A DNA stretch of 64,000 bases from Marinovum algicola (GCF_900109145.1 NZ_FNYY01000008.1:1-64000), one strand, 5' to 3'; positions 1-8,007 are shown, numbered from the stretch's first letter. Notes: generated by a model from the letters alone, not told the origin. Program-made: numbers and translations.

Positions 1-53
1 TGTTCGGCCCGAAGATACGCAACGGCTTCACGCTTCACGGCGGGCCCTACCAC
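1..53 (-). CDS. IS3-family transposase OrfB, N-terminal fragment cut by the window edge
   Basis: This is the start of the DDE transposase half of the element, read in the -1 frame relative to OrfA. After the slippery run the frame gives VVGPAVKREAVAYLRAE, which matches the usual start of IS3 OrfB proteins (the KREAV.hLR motif). The catalytic DDE core lies outside the window. It would normally be made as an OrfAB fusion by frameshifting at 53-59. Confidence 0.7.
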   Translation of the reverse strand, partial: MVGPAVKREAVAYLRAE

Positions 54-313
54 TTTTTTGAAACCAGATCCTTCATTGCTGCCAGATCCAGCATTTGCTC
101 GGCCAGAAGCTTCTTGAGCTTGGCGTTCTCGTCCTCGAGCGTCTTCAGCCGCTTGGCCTCTGACACCGTCATGCCGCCGAACTTGGCTTTCCAGTTGTAA
201 AAAGTGCCTTCCGACATGCCGTGCTTGCGGCACAGGTCGGCGCACTTTGCCCCTGCCTCATGTTCCGCCAGAATCCCGATGATCTGCTCGTCTGTGAATC
301 TCGTTCGCTTCAT
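47..313 (-). CDS. IS3-family transposase OrfA (helix-turn-helix subunit)
   Basis: The 88-residue protein is the DNA-binding half of an IS3-family transposase. Residues 1-55 form the HTH_Tnp_1 fold, with the typical opening KRTRFTDEQIIGIL and the motif GMSEGTFYNWKAKFGG. Residues 56-85 form the leucine-zipper-like coiled coil (LKTLEDENAKLKKLLAE) used for dimerisation. The length is normal for intact OrfA. The frame ends in SKKW-stop right at the A6G run, as in IS3 elements that frameshift into OrfB. Confidence 0.9.
   Translation of the reverse strand: MKRTRFTDEQIIGILAEHEAGAKCADLCRKHGMSEGTFYNWKAKFGGMTVSEAKRLKTLEDENAKLKKLLAEQMLDLAAMKDLVSKKW
53..59 (-). other. A-AAA-AAG programmed -1 frameshift heptamer
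   Basis: On the minus strand the last OrfA codons are TCA AAA AAG TGG TAG, so the heptamer A AAA AAG sits in the phase needed for tandem slippage, two codons before the stop. Slipping back one base continues straight into the OrfB frame. This is the classic IS3-family signal. A downstream stimulatory structure would lie at or beyond the window edge. Confidence 0.75.
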
Positions 314-419
314 TGTCCGTCCTCAAGTTGGGCCGGACTCTAATCGACGGTGGAGGAAAAATCCCGTGGCAGGTCACGCGACCCATTCGGAAAAACTGTT
401 CCAACCATAGCCCCGGCTT

Positions 420-431
420 ATTTGCGCAAAT
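420..431. promoter_or_regulatory. 12-bp perfect palindrome ATTTGCGCAAAT upstream of the TRAP operon
   Basis: A perfect dyad 53 bp before the start codon of the TRAP binding-protein gene, in the only long untranslated stretch ahead of the operon. It has the size of a half-turn repressor site. No regulator can be assigned from the sequence. Confidence 0.35.
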
Positions 432-484
432 CCTGCGTTCGGTGTTTCTTCGGCGACAATAATCGCTCAACAGGAGACCCGAAC

Positions 485-1474
485 ATGACATCCCCCTTCC
501 CCTTGATCCGCACCGGCCTGCTGGCGGCCTGCCTTGCCGGGCTGGCGCCCGTCGCCGCCCTGGCTGCCGAAGTTTCGGTGCGTCTCGGCCACGTCCTGCC
601 CGAGAGCCACAGCTGGCATGTCGCGGCCACCGGTTTTGCCGAGGAGGTCAACCAGCGCACCGACGGCCGGGTTGCCATCGAGGTCTTCCCTTCGGGCCAA
701 CTCGGCAGCGAAAAGGAAGTGATCGAAGGCATGCAGTTCGGCTCGGTCCAGGCCGGTCTGATCGGTTCGGGGTCGTTCCAGGGGATCGAGCCGCGGATGG
801 GCATCATCGAAATGCCCTATGCCTGGGGCGCGCGCGATCAGGCCTTTGCGGCGCTTGACGGCGAACTGGGCGCCGAACTGGCCGGCATGCTCGACGCCAA
901 GGGCATCAAGGTGCTCGGCTGGTGGGAAAACGGCTTCCGCAACATCACCAACAACGTCCGTCCGATCGAGACCCCCGAGGATCTCGCCGGCCTGAAAATC
1001 CGCGTCACCCCGGACAAGGTGCGCCTCGCCACCTTTGAAGGCCTGGGCGCCGAGCCTGCGCCGCTGTCCTTCGGCGAGCTGTATTCCGCGCTGCAACAGG
1101 GGTTGTTCGACGCCCAGGAAAACCCGCTGGCGATCATCTATTCGGCCTCCTTCTTCGAGGTGCAGAAATATGTCTCGCTCTCCGAGCACATCTGGGGCGC
1201 GGCGACGCTGACCATGTCGAACGCCACGTGGAACAAGATCGCGCCCGAGGATCAGGAGATCGTCATGGAGGCGGCCACGTCCTGGGGCCTGCAACAGCGC
1301 GACATGGTCGCCGCCGCCAACGATGAACTGATCGCCCAGCTGAAAGACAAGGGCATGCAGTTCAACGAAGTCGACAAGGCTGCGTTCATCGACGCCGTGG
1401 CGCCGATCTGGGAAAGCCAGAAGGATGTCTATGGCGAAGAGCTGCTGAGCGTGCTCGACCAGTACCGGAAATGA
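485..1474 (+). CDS. TRAP transporter periplasmic solute-binding protein (DctP family)
   Basis: This 329-residue protein captures a small organic acid or amide-like ligand in the periplasm and delivers it to the DctQM permease encoded just downstream. The ATG at 485 is chosen because it follows CAGGAGAC and begins a clear signal peptide (basic N-terminus, hydrophobic core, cleavage near ALA-AE at about residues 26-29). The family features are visible: VRLGHVLPESH at the mature N-terminus, VFPSGQLGSEKEVIEGMQFG, and GLKIRVTPDKVRLATFEGLGAEP, which contains the conserved ligand-carboxylate arginine. The C-terminal MSNATWNKI segment is also typical. The stop overlaps the next start. The ligand cannot be read, but neighbouring amidohydrolase and imine-enzyme genes favour a nitrogen-containing substrate. 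Confidence 0.92.
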   Translation: MTSPFPLIRTGLLAACLAGLAPVAALAAEVSVRLGHVLPESHSWHVAATGFAEEVNQRTDGRVAIEVFPSGQLGSEKEVIEGMQFGSVQAGLIGSGSFQGIEPRMGIIEMPYAWGARDQAFAALDGELGAELAGMLDAKGIKVLGWWENGFRNITNNVRPIETPEDLAGLKIRVTPDKVRLATFEGLGAEPAPLSFGELYSALQQGLFDAQENPLAIIYSASFFEVQKYVSLSEHIWGAATLTMSNATWNKIAPEDQEIVMEAATSWGLQQRDMVAAANDELIAQLKDKGMQFNEVDKAAFIDAVAPIWESQKDVYGEELLSVLDQYRK

Positions 1475-1845
1475 GCCTGCGGCCGGAAATAACAGAAGTT
1501 GCATCGGTCGAGCCGGTGCAACTTTACGACTTTTCGCAGAAAGTGCTGTTTTCTCCGGCGGCGCGCGGCGAGGGCTTTCTCAAGCTGACCGTGACCACCG
1601 GCCGGAAGGGCGCGAAATCCACCGCCCACAGCCATCCCCGCGACGAGGTGACGCTGACGCTGAAAGGCGAGGCGATCCTGCGCGCCGGGGGCGAAACCTA
1701 CCACATGACCGAAGGCACCGCGGTGCGCCTGCCGCCCGGGCTCGACCACACGGTCGAGGTGATCTCGGACGAATGGGTGGTTGTGGCCGCCTATTGCGAC
1801 GAATGCACGCTCTGCCGCGGCCCCGAAGGATTTCTGAACCCATGA
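1471..1845 (+). CDS. small single-domain cupin protein
   Basis: A 124-residue protein with one cupin barrel. The first motif reads GAKSTAHSHPRDEVTLTLKGEAIL (two His plus a Glu-type metal site) and the second PPGLDHTVEV with a conserved His, so a bound divalent metal is likely. The tail carries DECTLCRG, a CxxC pair not needed for the fold. It starts at an ATGA overlap with the TRAP binding protein and its stop overlaps the TRAP small subunit, so it is translated as part of the transporter operon. It may be a sugar/acid isomerase, a dioxygenase-like enzyme or a ligand sensor; the sequence does not decide. Confidence 0.8.
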   Translation: MSLRPEITEVASVEPVQLYDFSQKVLFSPAARGEGFLKLTVTTGRKGAKSTAHSHPRDEVTLTLKGEAILRAGGETYHMTEGTAVRLPPGLDHTVEVISDEWVVVAAYCDECTLCRGPEGFLNP

Positions 1846-2315
1846 CATTGAAAGACGGGTCGCTGCGCGCGGCCGGAACCATCGACCGCGCCGCGCGCTG
1901 GTCCGGCGCGGCACTGGTGGCGGGGTTCGCCGCGATGGTCGTCTATGTGGTGATCTCGCGCTACCTGTTTTCCTCGACACCGCGCTGGGCCGAAGAACTG
2001 CCGCGGCTGGCACTGGTCTGGCTGACCTTTGTCGGCGCGATCTCGGGCTTCGTGCGTGGCTCGCATTTTCGCGCCGGGCTGCTCGACCTGATCGCCTTGC
2101 CACCGCTTCTGCGCCGCGGGCTGGCGATTCTGGCCTGGCTGGCCAGCGCTGTCTTTCTCGGGGTGTTCATCTGGACCGGCGCCCGGCTGACCGGAATAAC
2201 CTGGAGCCATCAGACCACCGCGCTCTCACTGCCGGTCGGCCTGTTTTACCTGTCACTGCCGGTCTGCTGCGGGCTCGCGCTGCTGGGTCTGATCCTGAAA
2301 GGGGGGCGGGAATGA
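1842..2315 (+). CDS. TRAP transporter small membrane subunit (DctQ family)
   Basis: This 157-residue protein has four predicted membrane helices, the normal size and topology for DctQ. The family signature is present around PRWAEELPRLALVWLTFVGA, the helix-2 motif with the conserved Trp-x-Glu-Glu. The start at 1842 is an ATGA overlap with the cupin stop; a longer reading frame upstream would run inside the cupin gene. It bridges the binding protein and the large DctM permease, whose gene overlaps its stop. Confidence 0.92.
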   Translation: MTLKDGSLRAAGTIDRAARWSGAALVAGFAAMVVYVVISRYLFSSTPRWAEELPRLALVWLTFVGAISGFVRGSHFRAGLLDLIALPPLLRRGLAILAWLASAVFLGVFIWTGARLTGITWSHQTTALSLPVGLFYLSLPVCCGLALLGLILKGGRE

Positions 2316-3595
2316 GCCTTGCGCTTGCACTTCTGCTGATTGTCTTTGTGGTTCTGGTGCTGCTGGATGCGCCGATCGCGGTGGCGCTTGGCCTGTCATC
2401 GATGTTCTACCTGCTGATTGCCGATGCCGCGCCGATGATCGTCGTGGCGCAGCGCGCGGTGGCGGGGATCAACAGTTTCACCCTGCTGGCGATCCCGCTG
2501 TTCCTGCTCGCCGGGCTGCTGATGGTCCACGGCGGGCTGGCGCCCAGGATCATCGCCTTTTGCGCGGCGCTGATCGGGCGGCGCACCGGCGGGCTGGCGA
2601 TGGTGATGATCATCGCCTGCATGATGTTCGGCTCGCTTTCGGGCTCGGGCGTGGCCGATGTGGTCGCCATCGGCACGATGATGCTGCCGGCGATGCGCGA
2701 TCAGGGCTATGCGCCGGGGTTCTCGGCGTCGGCGCTGGGCTGCGCCGGTTCGCTCGGCACGGTGATCCCGCCGTCGATCGTGCTGATCGTCTATGGCACT
2801 GCCACCAACAGCTCGATCGGCCAGCTCTTTGTCGCCGCCATCATCCCCGGCATCCTGCTTGGCCTCGGGCTGATGCTGGTGGCCTGGTGGATTTCGCGCC
2901 GCAATGGCTGGCAGGGCGGCGAGCCCTTTTCCTGGGGAGAGTTGGGCCGCGCCGCCAAGGGCTCGATCCTGGCCATGCTGGCGCCGATCATCATTGTCGG
3001 CGGCATCCGGCTGGGCATCTTCACCCCGACCGAGGCCGCCGGCATCGGCGTGGCCTATGCGCTGTTCATCGGCGTCTTTGTCTACCGTGCACTGACGTTG
3101 GCAACGCTGATGCGGCTGTTGCGGGAAACCACCGAGATGACCGGCGTGATCCTGCTGGTCATCGCCTCGGCCTCGGTTTTCGGCTGGATCCTCGCCGCCG
3201 AGCAGGTGCCGCAGATGGCCGTCGCCGGCATCACCCAGGCGACCGAAAGCGGCACTGTCGCGCTCTTGCTCATGATGCTGGTGCTGCTGGTTCTCGGCAC
3301 CTTCATGGAAAGCATCGCGATCATCCTGATCCTGGCGCCGGTTTTCCTGCCGATCCTGGCGCATTACGGCATCGATCCGGTCTATTTCGGCATCCTGCTG
3401 ACCATCAACCTCGCCATCGGCGCCAATACGCCCCCGCTCGGCATCGACCTGATGGCGGCCTGCCGTGTCGGGGAAATCCCGCTCAGCGCCTCGTTCCGAT
3501 ACCTCGTGCCCTTCCTTGGCGTGATGGTCGGCGTTCTGCTGCTGCTGGTGCTGTTTCCCGTTCTGATTACCGATCTCCCGGCGATCCTGTTCTGA
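2312..3595 (+). CDS. TRAP transporter large permease subunit (DctM family)
   Basis: A 427-residue integral membrane protein with about 12 hydrophobic segments, the transport channel of the sodium-driven TRAP system. Family hallmarks are GSLSGSGVADVVAIGTMM, LGTVIPPSIVLIVYGTATNSSIGQLF and, near the end, INLAIGANTPPLGIDLM. The length matches other DctM proteins. It starts in an ATGA overlap with the DctQ gene. After its stop there are 30 bp, including AAAGAAAGAAGG ahead of the amidohydrolase, so the operon probably continues. Confidence 0.93.
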   Translation: MSLALALLLIVFVVLVLLDAPIAVALGLSSMFYLLIADAAPMIVVAQRAVAGINSFTLLAIPLFLLAGLLMVHGGLAPRIIAFCAALIGRRTGGLAMVMIIACMMFGSLSGSGVADVVAIGTMMLPAMRDQGYAPGFSASALGCAGSLGTVIPPSIVLIVYGTATNSSIGQLFVAAIIPGILLGLGLMLVAWWISRRNGWQGGEPFSWGELGRAAKGSILAMLAPIIIVGGIRLGIFTPTEAAGIGVAYALFIGVFVYRALTLATLMRLLRETTEMTGVILLVIASASVFGWILAAEQVPQMAVAGITQATESGTVALLLMMLVLLVLGTFMESIAIILILAPVFLPILAHYGIDPVYFGILLTINLAIGANTPPLGIDLMAACRVGEIPLSASFRYLVPFLGVMVGVLLLLVLFPVLITDLPAILF

Positions 3596-3625
3596 TCCCC
3601 GGCTCCTGAAAGAAAGAAGGTTCCC

Positions 3626-4870
3626 ATGCCATTGCTCCCCGATACCCGCGTCGACCTTGATCGTTTCTGGTCGACCATCGAAGCCTCTGGCGCGATCGGC
3701 AAAGGCCGGCCCGGCGGGTTGTCGCGGCTGACGCTCAGCGACGACGACCGCAGCATGCGCGACCTGTTCCGCCGCTGGTGCGAAGAGGCGGGGCTGGCGG
3801 TCGAGGTGGATGAGGCGGGCAATATCTTTGGCCGCCGTGACGGCAGTGACAACGATCTGCCGCCGATCCTGATCGGCAGCCACCTCGACACCCAGATCAA
3901 CGGCGGCCGCTTCGACGGTATTGCCGGCGTGCTGGCCGGGCTCGAGGTGATCCGCAGCCTGAACGACGCCGGCCATGTCACCAAACGACCGATTGTCGTG
4001 GTCGATTGGACCAATGAGGAAGGCGCGCGGTTTTCGCCGCCGATGGTGGCCTCGGGCTGTTTCATCGGCAAATACGATATCGACTGGGTGCATGATCTGG
4101 TGGGCGACGATGGCGCGCGCTTCGGCGATGAACTGGAGCGGATCGGGTACAAGGGCGACCGCTCCTGCAAGGCCGGCGAGATCGACGCCTATTTCGAGCT
4201 GCATATCGAGCAGGGGCCGATCCTCGATGCCGAAAACCGCCAGGTCGGCGTCGTCACCGGCGGCTATCCGGTGCGCGGCATGCGGGCATCGTTCAGGGGC
4301 CAGACCTCGCACACCGGGCCGACGCCGATGGACCTGCGCAAGAATGCGCTGGCGGCGGGCGCCCGCTGGCTGACGGCGGTGGACGATATCGGCTGGGATT
4401 TCGCGGTGCATGACGGCAAGGCCACCGCCGCGCGGCTGACTGCCTGGCCGAACAAGCCGGGCATTCTGTCGGACACCGCCGAAGCGGTCTGCGACGTGCG
4501 CCACCCCGACCCGATCACCACCCGCGCGATGGCGGAAAAGATGCGCCGGGCGCTTTTCGAATCCGCCGCCCGCTGCGGCTGCGACGCGGTGATCGAAGAC
4601 GAATGGGAATGGGGCGGCGACATCTTTGACGCCGAGATGATCGACGGCGTGCGCAACGAGGCGATCCGCATGGGCTTCAACTGGCGCGACATTCAGAGCC
4701 AGGCGGGTCATGACGCCTATTTCCTGGCCACCCATTGCCCGACGGCCATGATCTTTACCCCCTGCAAGAACGGCATCACCCACAACAACGAAGAGCATTG
4801 CGAGCCCGAGGATTTCCTCGCCGGGCTGAACATCCTGATGCATGCGGTCGTCAACCGGGCCGACCGATGA
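3626..4870 (+). CDS. M20-family amidohydrolase (N-carbamoyl-amino-acid hydrolase / allantoate amidohydrolase type)
   Basis: A cytoplasmic metal-dependent hydrolase of 414 residues that should cleave a carbamoyl or amide group from an amino-acid-like substrate. The binuclear metal site is readable: GSHLDTQ (His86, Asp88), NGGRFDG (Asp97) and TNEEGARFSP (Glu131/Glu132). ELHIEQGP and the late QAGHDA with HNNEEHCEPED complete the subfamily pattern. These inserts distinguish the HyuC/allantoate group from M20 peptidases. It is preceded by AAGAAGG and followed by an ATGA overlap with the cyclodeaminase-family gene. Its place behind the TRAP genes suggests it acts on the imported compound. N-carbamoyl-beta-alanine, N-carbamoyl-amino acids and allantoate are all possible. 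Confidence 0.87.
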   Translation: MPLLPDTRVDLDRFWSTIEASGAIGKGRPGGLSRLTLSDDDRSMRDLFRRWCEEAGLAVEVDEAGNIFGRRDGSDNDLPPILIGSHLDTQINGGRFDGIAGVLAGLEVIRSLNDAGHVTKRPIVVVDWTNEEGARFSPPMVASGCFIGKYDIDWVHDLVGDDGARFGDELERIGYKGDRSCKAGEIDAYFELHIEQGPILDAENRQVGVVTGGYPVRGMRASFRGQTSHTGPTPMDLRKNALAAGARWLTAVDDIGWDFAVHDGKATAARLTAWPNKPGILSDTAEAVCDVRHPDPITTRAMAEKMRRALFESAARCGCDAVIEDEWEWGGDIFDAEMIDGVRNEAIRMGFNWRDIQSQAGHDAYFLATHCPTAMIFTPCKNGITHNNEEHCEPEDFLAGLNILMHAVVNRADR

Positions 4871-5814
4871 GCGTGATGATCGGACATGACGCGCTCGAGG
4901 CCGGGCTGGGATGGCCCGAGCTGATCGCGCAGCTGCGGGACTGGTATCGCAGCGATGCGGTGACCGCGCCTGACCGGCAAGTGCTCTCCATCGCCCAGCC
5001 CGACGGCAGCGAGGCCTCTTTGCTGATCATGCCGGCCTGGGTGCCGGGGGCGCGCATCGGCGTCAAGGTTGTCAGCTTCTTTCCCGCCAATGCCGCCAAG
5101 GGTCGGCCGACGATCAACGCCGGCTATCTGCTGTTCGATGGCGAGACCGGCCATATGAAGGCGGCGCTTGACGGCGATGCGCTGACCGCACGGCGCACCG
5201 CTGCCGCCTCGGCGCTGGCCGCCGGCTATCTGGCGCGCCGGGATGCGGCGCATCTGCTGGTGGTCGGCACCGGCCAGCTCTCGCGCGCGGTGGCCGAGGC
5301 GCATTGCACCACCCGCAGCTATGACCGCGTGTCGATCTGGGGGCGCAGCCGCGACAAGGCGGCGGCGGTGGCGGCAGAGCTGGCCCAGGCTGGCCTGCCG
5401 GCCGAGGTGGCCGAGGATCTGGAGGCGACCTGCCGGGCGGCGGATGTGATCAGCACGGTCACCGCTTCGACCCGGCCGATCATCCGGGGCGACTGGCTGA
5501 AACCGGGCAGCCACCTCGACCTGATCGGCGCCTTCAAGGGCGACATGCGCGAAAGCGACGATCGGGCGATCGCGCAGGCGCAGGTCTTTGTCGATCTGCG
5601 CGCCGGGGCGATGCTGGCCGGCGATCTGTCACAACCGCTGGACGCGGGGCGGATCGAGCCCGGGCATATCCGCGCCGACCTTGCCGAGCTGTGCCAGCAG
5701 CGGCATCCCGGCCGCAGCGATGCGGCGGCGCGCACGGTGTTCAAATCCGCCGGCATGGCGCTTCAGGATCTGGCGGCGGCCGATCTGGCAGCCGGTCAGG
5801 CCATGTCGGGATAA
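4867..5814 (+). CDS. ornithine cyclodeaminase / ketimine reductase family protein
   Basis: This 315-residue NAD(P)-binding protein belongs to the ornithine cyclodeaminase/mu-crystallin family, whose members deaminate ornithine, reduce cyclic imines or make N-alkyl amino acids. Recognisable parts are GVKVVSFFPANAAKGRPTINAGYLLFD, DGDALTARRTAAASALAA with the conserved Arg-Thr, the Rossmann segment LLVVGTGQLSRAV, and DLIGAFKGDMRESDD. It begins at an ATGA overlap with the amidohydrolase. Together with RidA nearby it points to imine intermediates. The last 19 bp overlap the convergent LysR gene. The exact reaction is undetermined. Confidence 0.87.
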   Translation: MSVMIGHDALEAGLGWPELIAQLRDWYRSDAVTAPDRQVLSIAQPDGSEASLLIMPAWVPGARIGVKVVSFFPANAAKGRPTINAGYLLFDGETGHMKAALDGDALTARRTAAASALAAGYLARRDAAHLLVVGTGQLSRAVAEAHCTTRSYDRVSIWGRSRDKAAAVAAELAQAGLPAEVAEDLEATCRAADVISTVTASTRPIIRGDWLKPGSHLDLIGAFKGDMRESDDRAIAQAQVFVDLRAGAMLAGDLSQPLDAGRIEPGHIRADLAELCQQRHPGRSDAAARTVFKSAGMALQDLAAADLAAGQAMSG

Positions 5815-6722
5815 AGCGCCAGAAGCTCCTGCACGATGGCCACGAACTTCTGCTCTGATGGGGAAAGCTTCTCCATCGGAGCATGCACCAGATAGACATC
5901 CGCGCCGATCGGCTCGTCCGAGATCTTGAGCGGCCAGAGGTCGCCGCGCCGCACATCCTCGTCCGAGGTCATCAGCGGCAGCAGGCCAATGCCCAGCCCG
6001 GCCACGATCATCCGGCGGATTTCCTCGATATTGGTGCTCAGCCCGTTGATCCTGTTGCCCAGTCGCATGCCCTCGCGCAGCACCGTCATCGGCTCCAGCC
6101 CCATGCCCTCAGTGGCGCAGGCGAACGAGATGAAGGGCTCGCGCTGAAGATCGCGAAGATTGACCGAGTCCTGGCCGAACAGCGGATGTTCGGCGCCGCA
6201 GAACACGCTGAATTCCTCGCGAAACAGCCGGATCGAGGGCAGGTTGACCAGCGGCCGGGCCAGAAGGCAAAAGCCCAGGGTCGCGCGGTTCTGCTGGATC
6301 GAGCGGACAATCGACTGGCTGTTCTTCACCTCGCTCTGGAACACCACCGACGGGTGACGCTGGTGATAGAGCCGCAGCATCTCGTCGAGCATCGGCGAGA
6401 TCAGGTTTGACACGATCAGATAGCGAACCCGCCCGCGCTCTTCCTCTTCGGCGTCACGTCCCAGAAGGTTGATCCGCTCGGCGCTGTGAAAGATGTCGCG
6501 GCATTCCTGAAAGATCTTGTCGCCCCGCGTCGTCAGCTCGAAGTGGCGGCTGTCGCGAAACACCAGCTGACATTCGAGCTGGGTTTCGAGCTTTTGCAGC
6601 GCATTGCTCACCGAAGGCTGGCTGAGTCCCAGGCGTTGGGCGGCCTTGGTGATGCTTTGTTCCTTGGCAATCACATAGAACATGCGGAGCAGGTTCCAGT
6701 TCAGGTCCGATTGCTGATCCAT
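5796..6722 (-). CDS. LysR-family transcriptional regulator
   Basis: A 308-residue regulator with an N-terminal winged helix-turn-helix (residues about 9-68, core SITKAAQRLGLSQPSVSNALQKLE) and a C-terminal periplasmic-binding-like effector domain. It is convergent with the TRAP/amidohydrolase operon, overlapping its last gene by 19 bp, and divergent from ridA across a 168-bp intergenic region where its operator most likely lies. I could not pick out a convincing T-N11-A box there. By context it would control ridA, the RraA-like gene and possibly the TRAP operon, with the substrate or an intermediate as effector. Confidence 0.9.
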   Translation of the reverse strand: MDQQSDLNWNLLRMFYVIAKEQSITKAAQRLGLSQPSVSNALQKLETQLECQLVFRDSRHFELTTRGDKIFQECRDIFHSAERINLLGRDAEEEERGRVRYLIVSNLISPMLDEMLRLYHQRHPSVVFQSEVKNSQSIVRSIQQNRATLGFCLLARPLVNLPSIRLFREEFSVFCGAEHPLFGQDSVNLRDLQREPFISFACATEGMGLEPMTVLREGMRLGNRINGLSTNIEEIRRMIVAGLGIGLLPLMTSDEDVRRGDLWPLKISDEPIGADVYLVHAPMEKLSPSEQKFVAIVQELLALYPDMA

Positions 6723-6890
6723 GCGGGGTCTTAACTTTCAGTTCTGTTCAGGGCCGGAGTGCCTGTTCTTGAGGCAACCGTAACATAAGGCGACTCTATT
6801 AATGCCATTCTTTCCGGCTATGAAGCCAGCCTGTAAGGAATGTGCAGGGTCGGCTAAGCTTGCCGAAGTTTTAATCAGAAAGCGAGAAGC

Positions 6891-7235
6891 ATGAGCATTA
6901 CCCGTCTTCACCCCGGCCCCCGCATGAGTCAGGTCGTGATCCACAACGACACCGTCTATCTGGCTGGTCAGGTCGGCACCGCCGGCGCCGATGTCGCGAC
7001 CCAGACCCGCGATTGCCTGGCCGCTATCGATACCCTGCTGGACGAGGCCGGCAGCAACAAATCCAAGCTGTTGCAGGTCATTATCTGGTTGGCCGACATG
7101 GGCGATTTCCAGGAAATGAACGCGGTTTACGACGCCTGGATCGATCCGGCCAACCCGGCGGCGCGCGCCTGTGGCGAGGCCAAGCTGGCGACGCCGGAGT
7201 ACAAGGTGGAGTTCATCGTCACCGCCGCGCTCTGA
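6891..7235 (+). CDS. RidA/YjgF-family enamine/imine deaminase
   Basis: This 114-residue protein is of normal RidA length. It carries VIHNDTVYLAGQVG, VATQTRDCLAAIDTLLDEAGS and the C-terminal PARACGEAKLATPEYKVEF. The Arg in PARAC is the conserved substrate-carboxylate arginine of the family. RidA proteins hydrolyse reactive enamine/imine intermediates to keto acids and ammonia. It is the first gene rightward from the LysR promoter region, with AAGCGAGAAGC before the ATG, and it is followed 12 bp later by a strong hairpin. Its presence beside a ketimine-reductase-type enzyme fits a pathway that produces an imine. Confidence 0.92.
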   Translation: MSITRLHPGPRMSQVVIHNDTVYLAGQVGTAGADVATQTRDCLAAIDTLLDEAGSNKSKLLQVIIWLADMGDFQEMNAVYDAWIDPANPAARACGEAKLATPEYKVEFIVTAAL

Positions 7236-7247
7236 GCGGTGCGAAAG

Positions 7248-7272
7248 GGGGGTTATGGTTGCCATAACCCCC
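7248..7272. terminator. 11-bp perfect hairpin GGGGGTTATGG-TTG-CCATAACCCCC
   Basis: A perfect inverted repeat with a 3-nt loop between ridA and the RraA-like gene. It lacks a real T-run afterwards (CGACTATTTGACC follows), so it may be an attenuating or RNA-protecting structure, or a DNA operator, rather than a full terminator. It also contains the first ATG (7255) of the downstream frame, which argues against starting the RraA-like protein there. Confidence 0.55.
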
Positions 7273-7338
7273 GACTATTTGACCCTGACCGTGCCTGTGC
7301 GTCTTCTCTACGGGCAACCCCAAAGGTCAGGACAGGGC

Positions 7339-7941
7339 ATGACGGCACAAGACGATCTCTCGGATGTGGAAACCGCGACACTCGGGCACTTTCTCGAGTC
7401 GGGTTTCATGGCCCCCGCGCTTCAGGCGCTGCTGCCCGAGCGCCGTATCTTCGGCCCGGCGCTGACGGTGCGGATGCCCGGTGACGATGGCTCGATCCTG
7501 GTCGAGGCGCTGTCGCGTGCCGAACCGGGGCAGGTGATCGTCATCGACCGCTGCGGCGACCTGCGCCATGCCTGCTGGGGCGCGGTCACCACCTGCGCCG
7601 CCAAGGCGCGCGGCGTGGTCGGCACGGTGATCGACGGCTTTGTCACCGACCGCTCGGCGATCCTCGCCGAGGATTTTCCGGTCTGGTGCCGTGGCCGTTC
7701 GCCGGTCACCACCAAACCGCGCCGTTTGGGCGGCGCCGTCAATGTCACCATCAACTGCGGCGGCGTCGCTGTGCGCCCCGGCGAGCTGGTGCTCGCCGAC
7801 GAGAGCGGCGTTGTGGTCATCCCGCCCGGTGAGTCCGAGGCCCATATCCGCCGCGCCCGCCAGATGCAGGCCGAGGAACGCCTGCTCCTGGCGCGGCTGC
7901 GCGCCGGGGAAACCCTTGCCGATATCACCCGCGCCGCCTGA
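7339..7941 (+). CDS. RraA-like protein (aldolase/decarboxylase or RNase E-inhibitor fold)
   Basis: A 200-residue protein with the RraA / 4-hydroxy-4-methyl-2-oxoglutarate aldolase fold: DVETATLGHFLESG near the start, DGSILVEALSRAEPGQVIVID, then VNVTINCGGVAVRPGELVLADESGVVVIP. The start at 7339 is preferred because AGGACAGG precedes it and the alternative at 7255 lies in a hairpin. The segment equivalent to the catalytic G-x-V-R-D reads GFVTD, so the usual aldolase Arg is replaced by Thr, with an Arg one residue after the Asp. Activity may be altered or lost. It sits between ridA and the peptide-type ABC operon. A 4-carboxy-4-hydroxy-2-oxoadipate-type aldolase/oxaloacetate decarboxylase role is possible but unproven. 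Confidence 0.82.
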   Translation: MTAQDDLSDVETATLGHFLESGFMAPALQALLPERRIFGPALTVRMPGDDGSILVEALSRAEPGQVIVIDRCGDLRHACWGAVTTCAAKARGVVGTVIDGFVTDRSAILAEDFPVWCRGRSPVTTKPRRLGGAVNVTINCGGVAVRPGELVLADESGVVVIPPGESEAHIRRARQMQAEERLLLARLRAGETLADITRAA

Positions 7942-8007
7942 TCCCGCCAGAGACCGGAAAACCGGCCGGCCTTCCCCCTCCCCATCAGCCAACCAACAGA
8001 GAGAGAC

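Larger units (their letters stand above)
1..350 (-). mobile_element. end of an IS3-family insertion sequence
   Basis: Only the orfA end and the first codons of orfB of an IS3-family element lie in the window; the rest continues to the left. The outer boundary is not exact. The terminal inverted repeat should lie between the orfA start (313) and about 350, but with one end visible I cannot define it or the target duplication. The element sits about 130 bp upstream of the TRAP operon and reads away from it. Confidence 0.75.

Noticed and set aside
2396-4843. Long minus-strand open frame of about 815 codons across the TRAP permease and amidohydrolase
   Set aside because: It is an antisense shadow of two well-recognised genes; its translation is His/Arg/Gln-rich low complexity with no domain.
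485-5814. Ectoine uptake and degradation cluster (UehABC plus Eut/Doe enzymes)
   Set aside because: A TRAP system and a cyclodeaminase-family gene are present, but the ectoine hydrolase, deacetylase and other specific enzymes are not.
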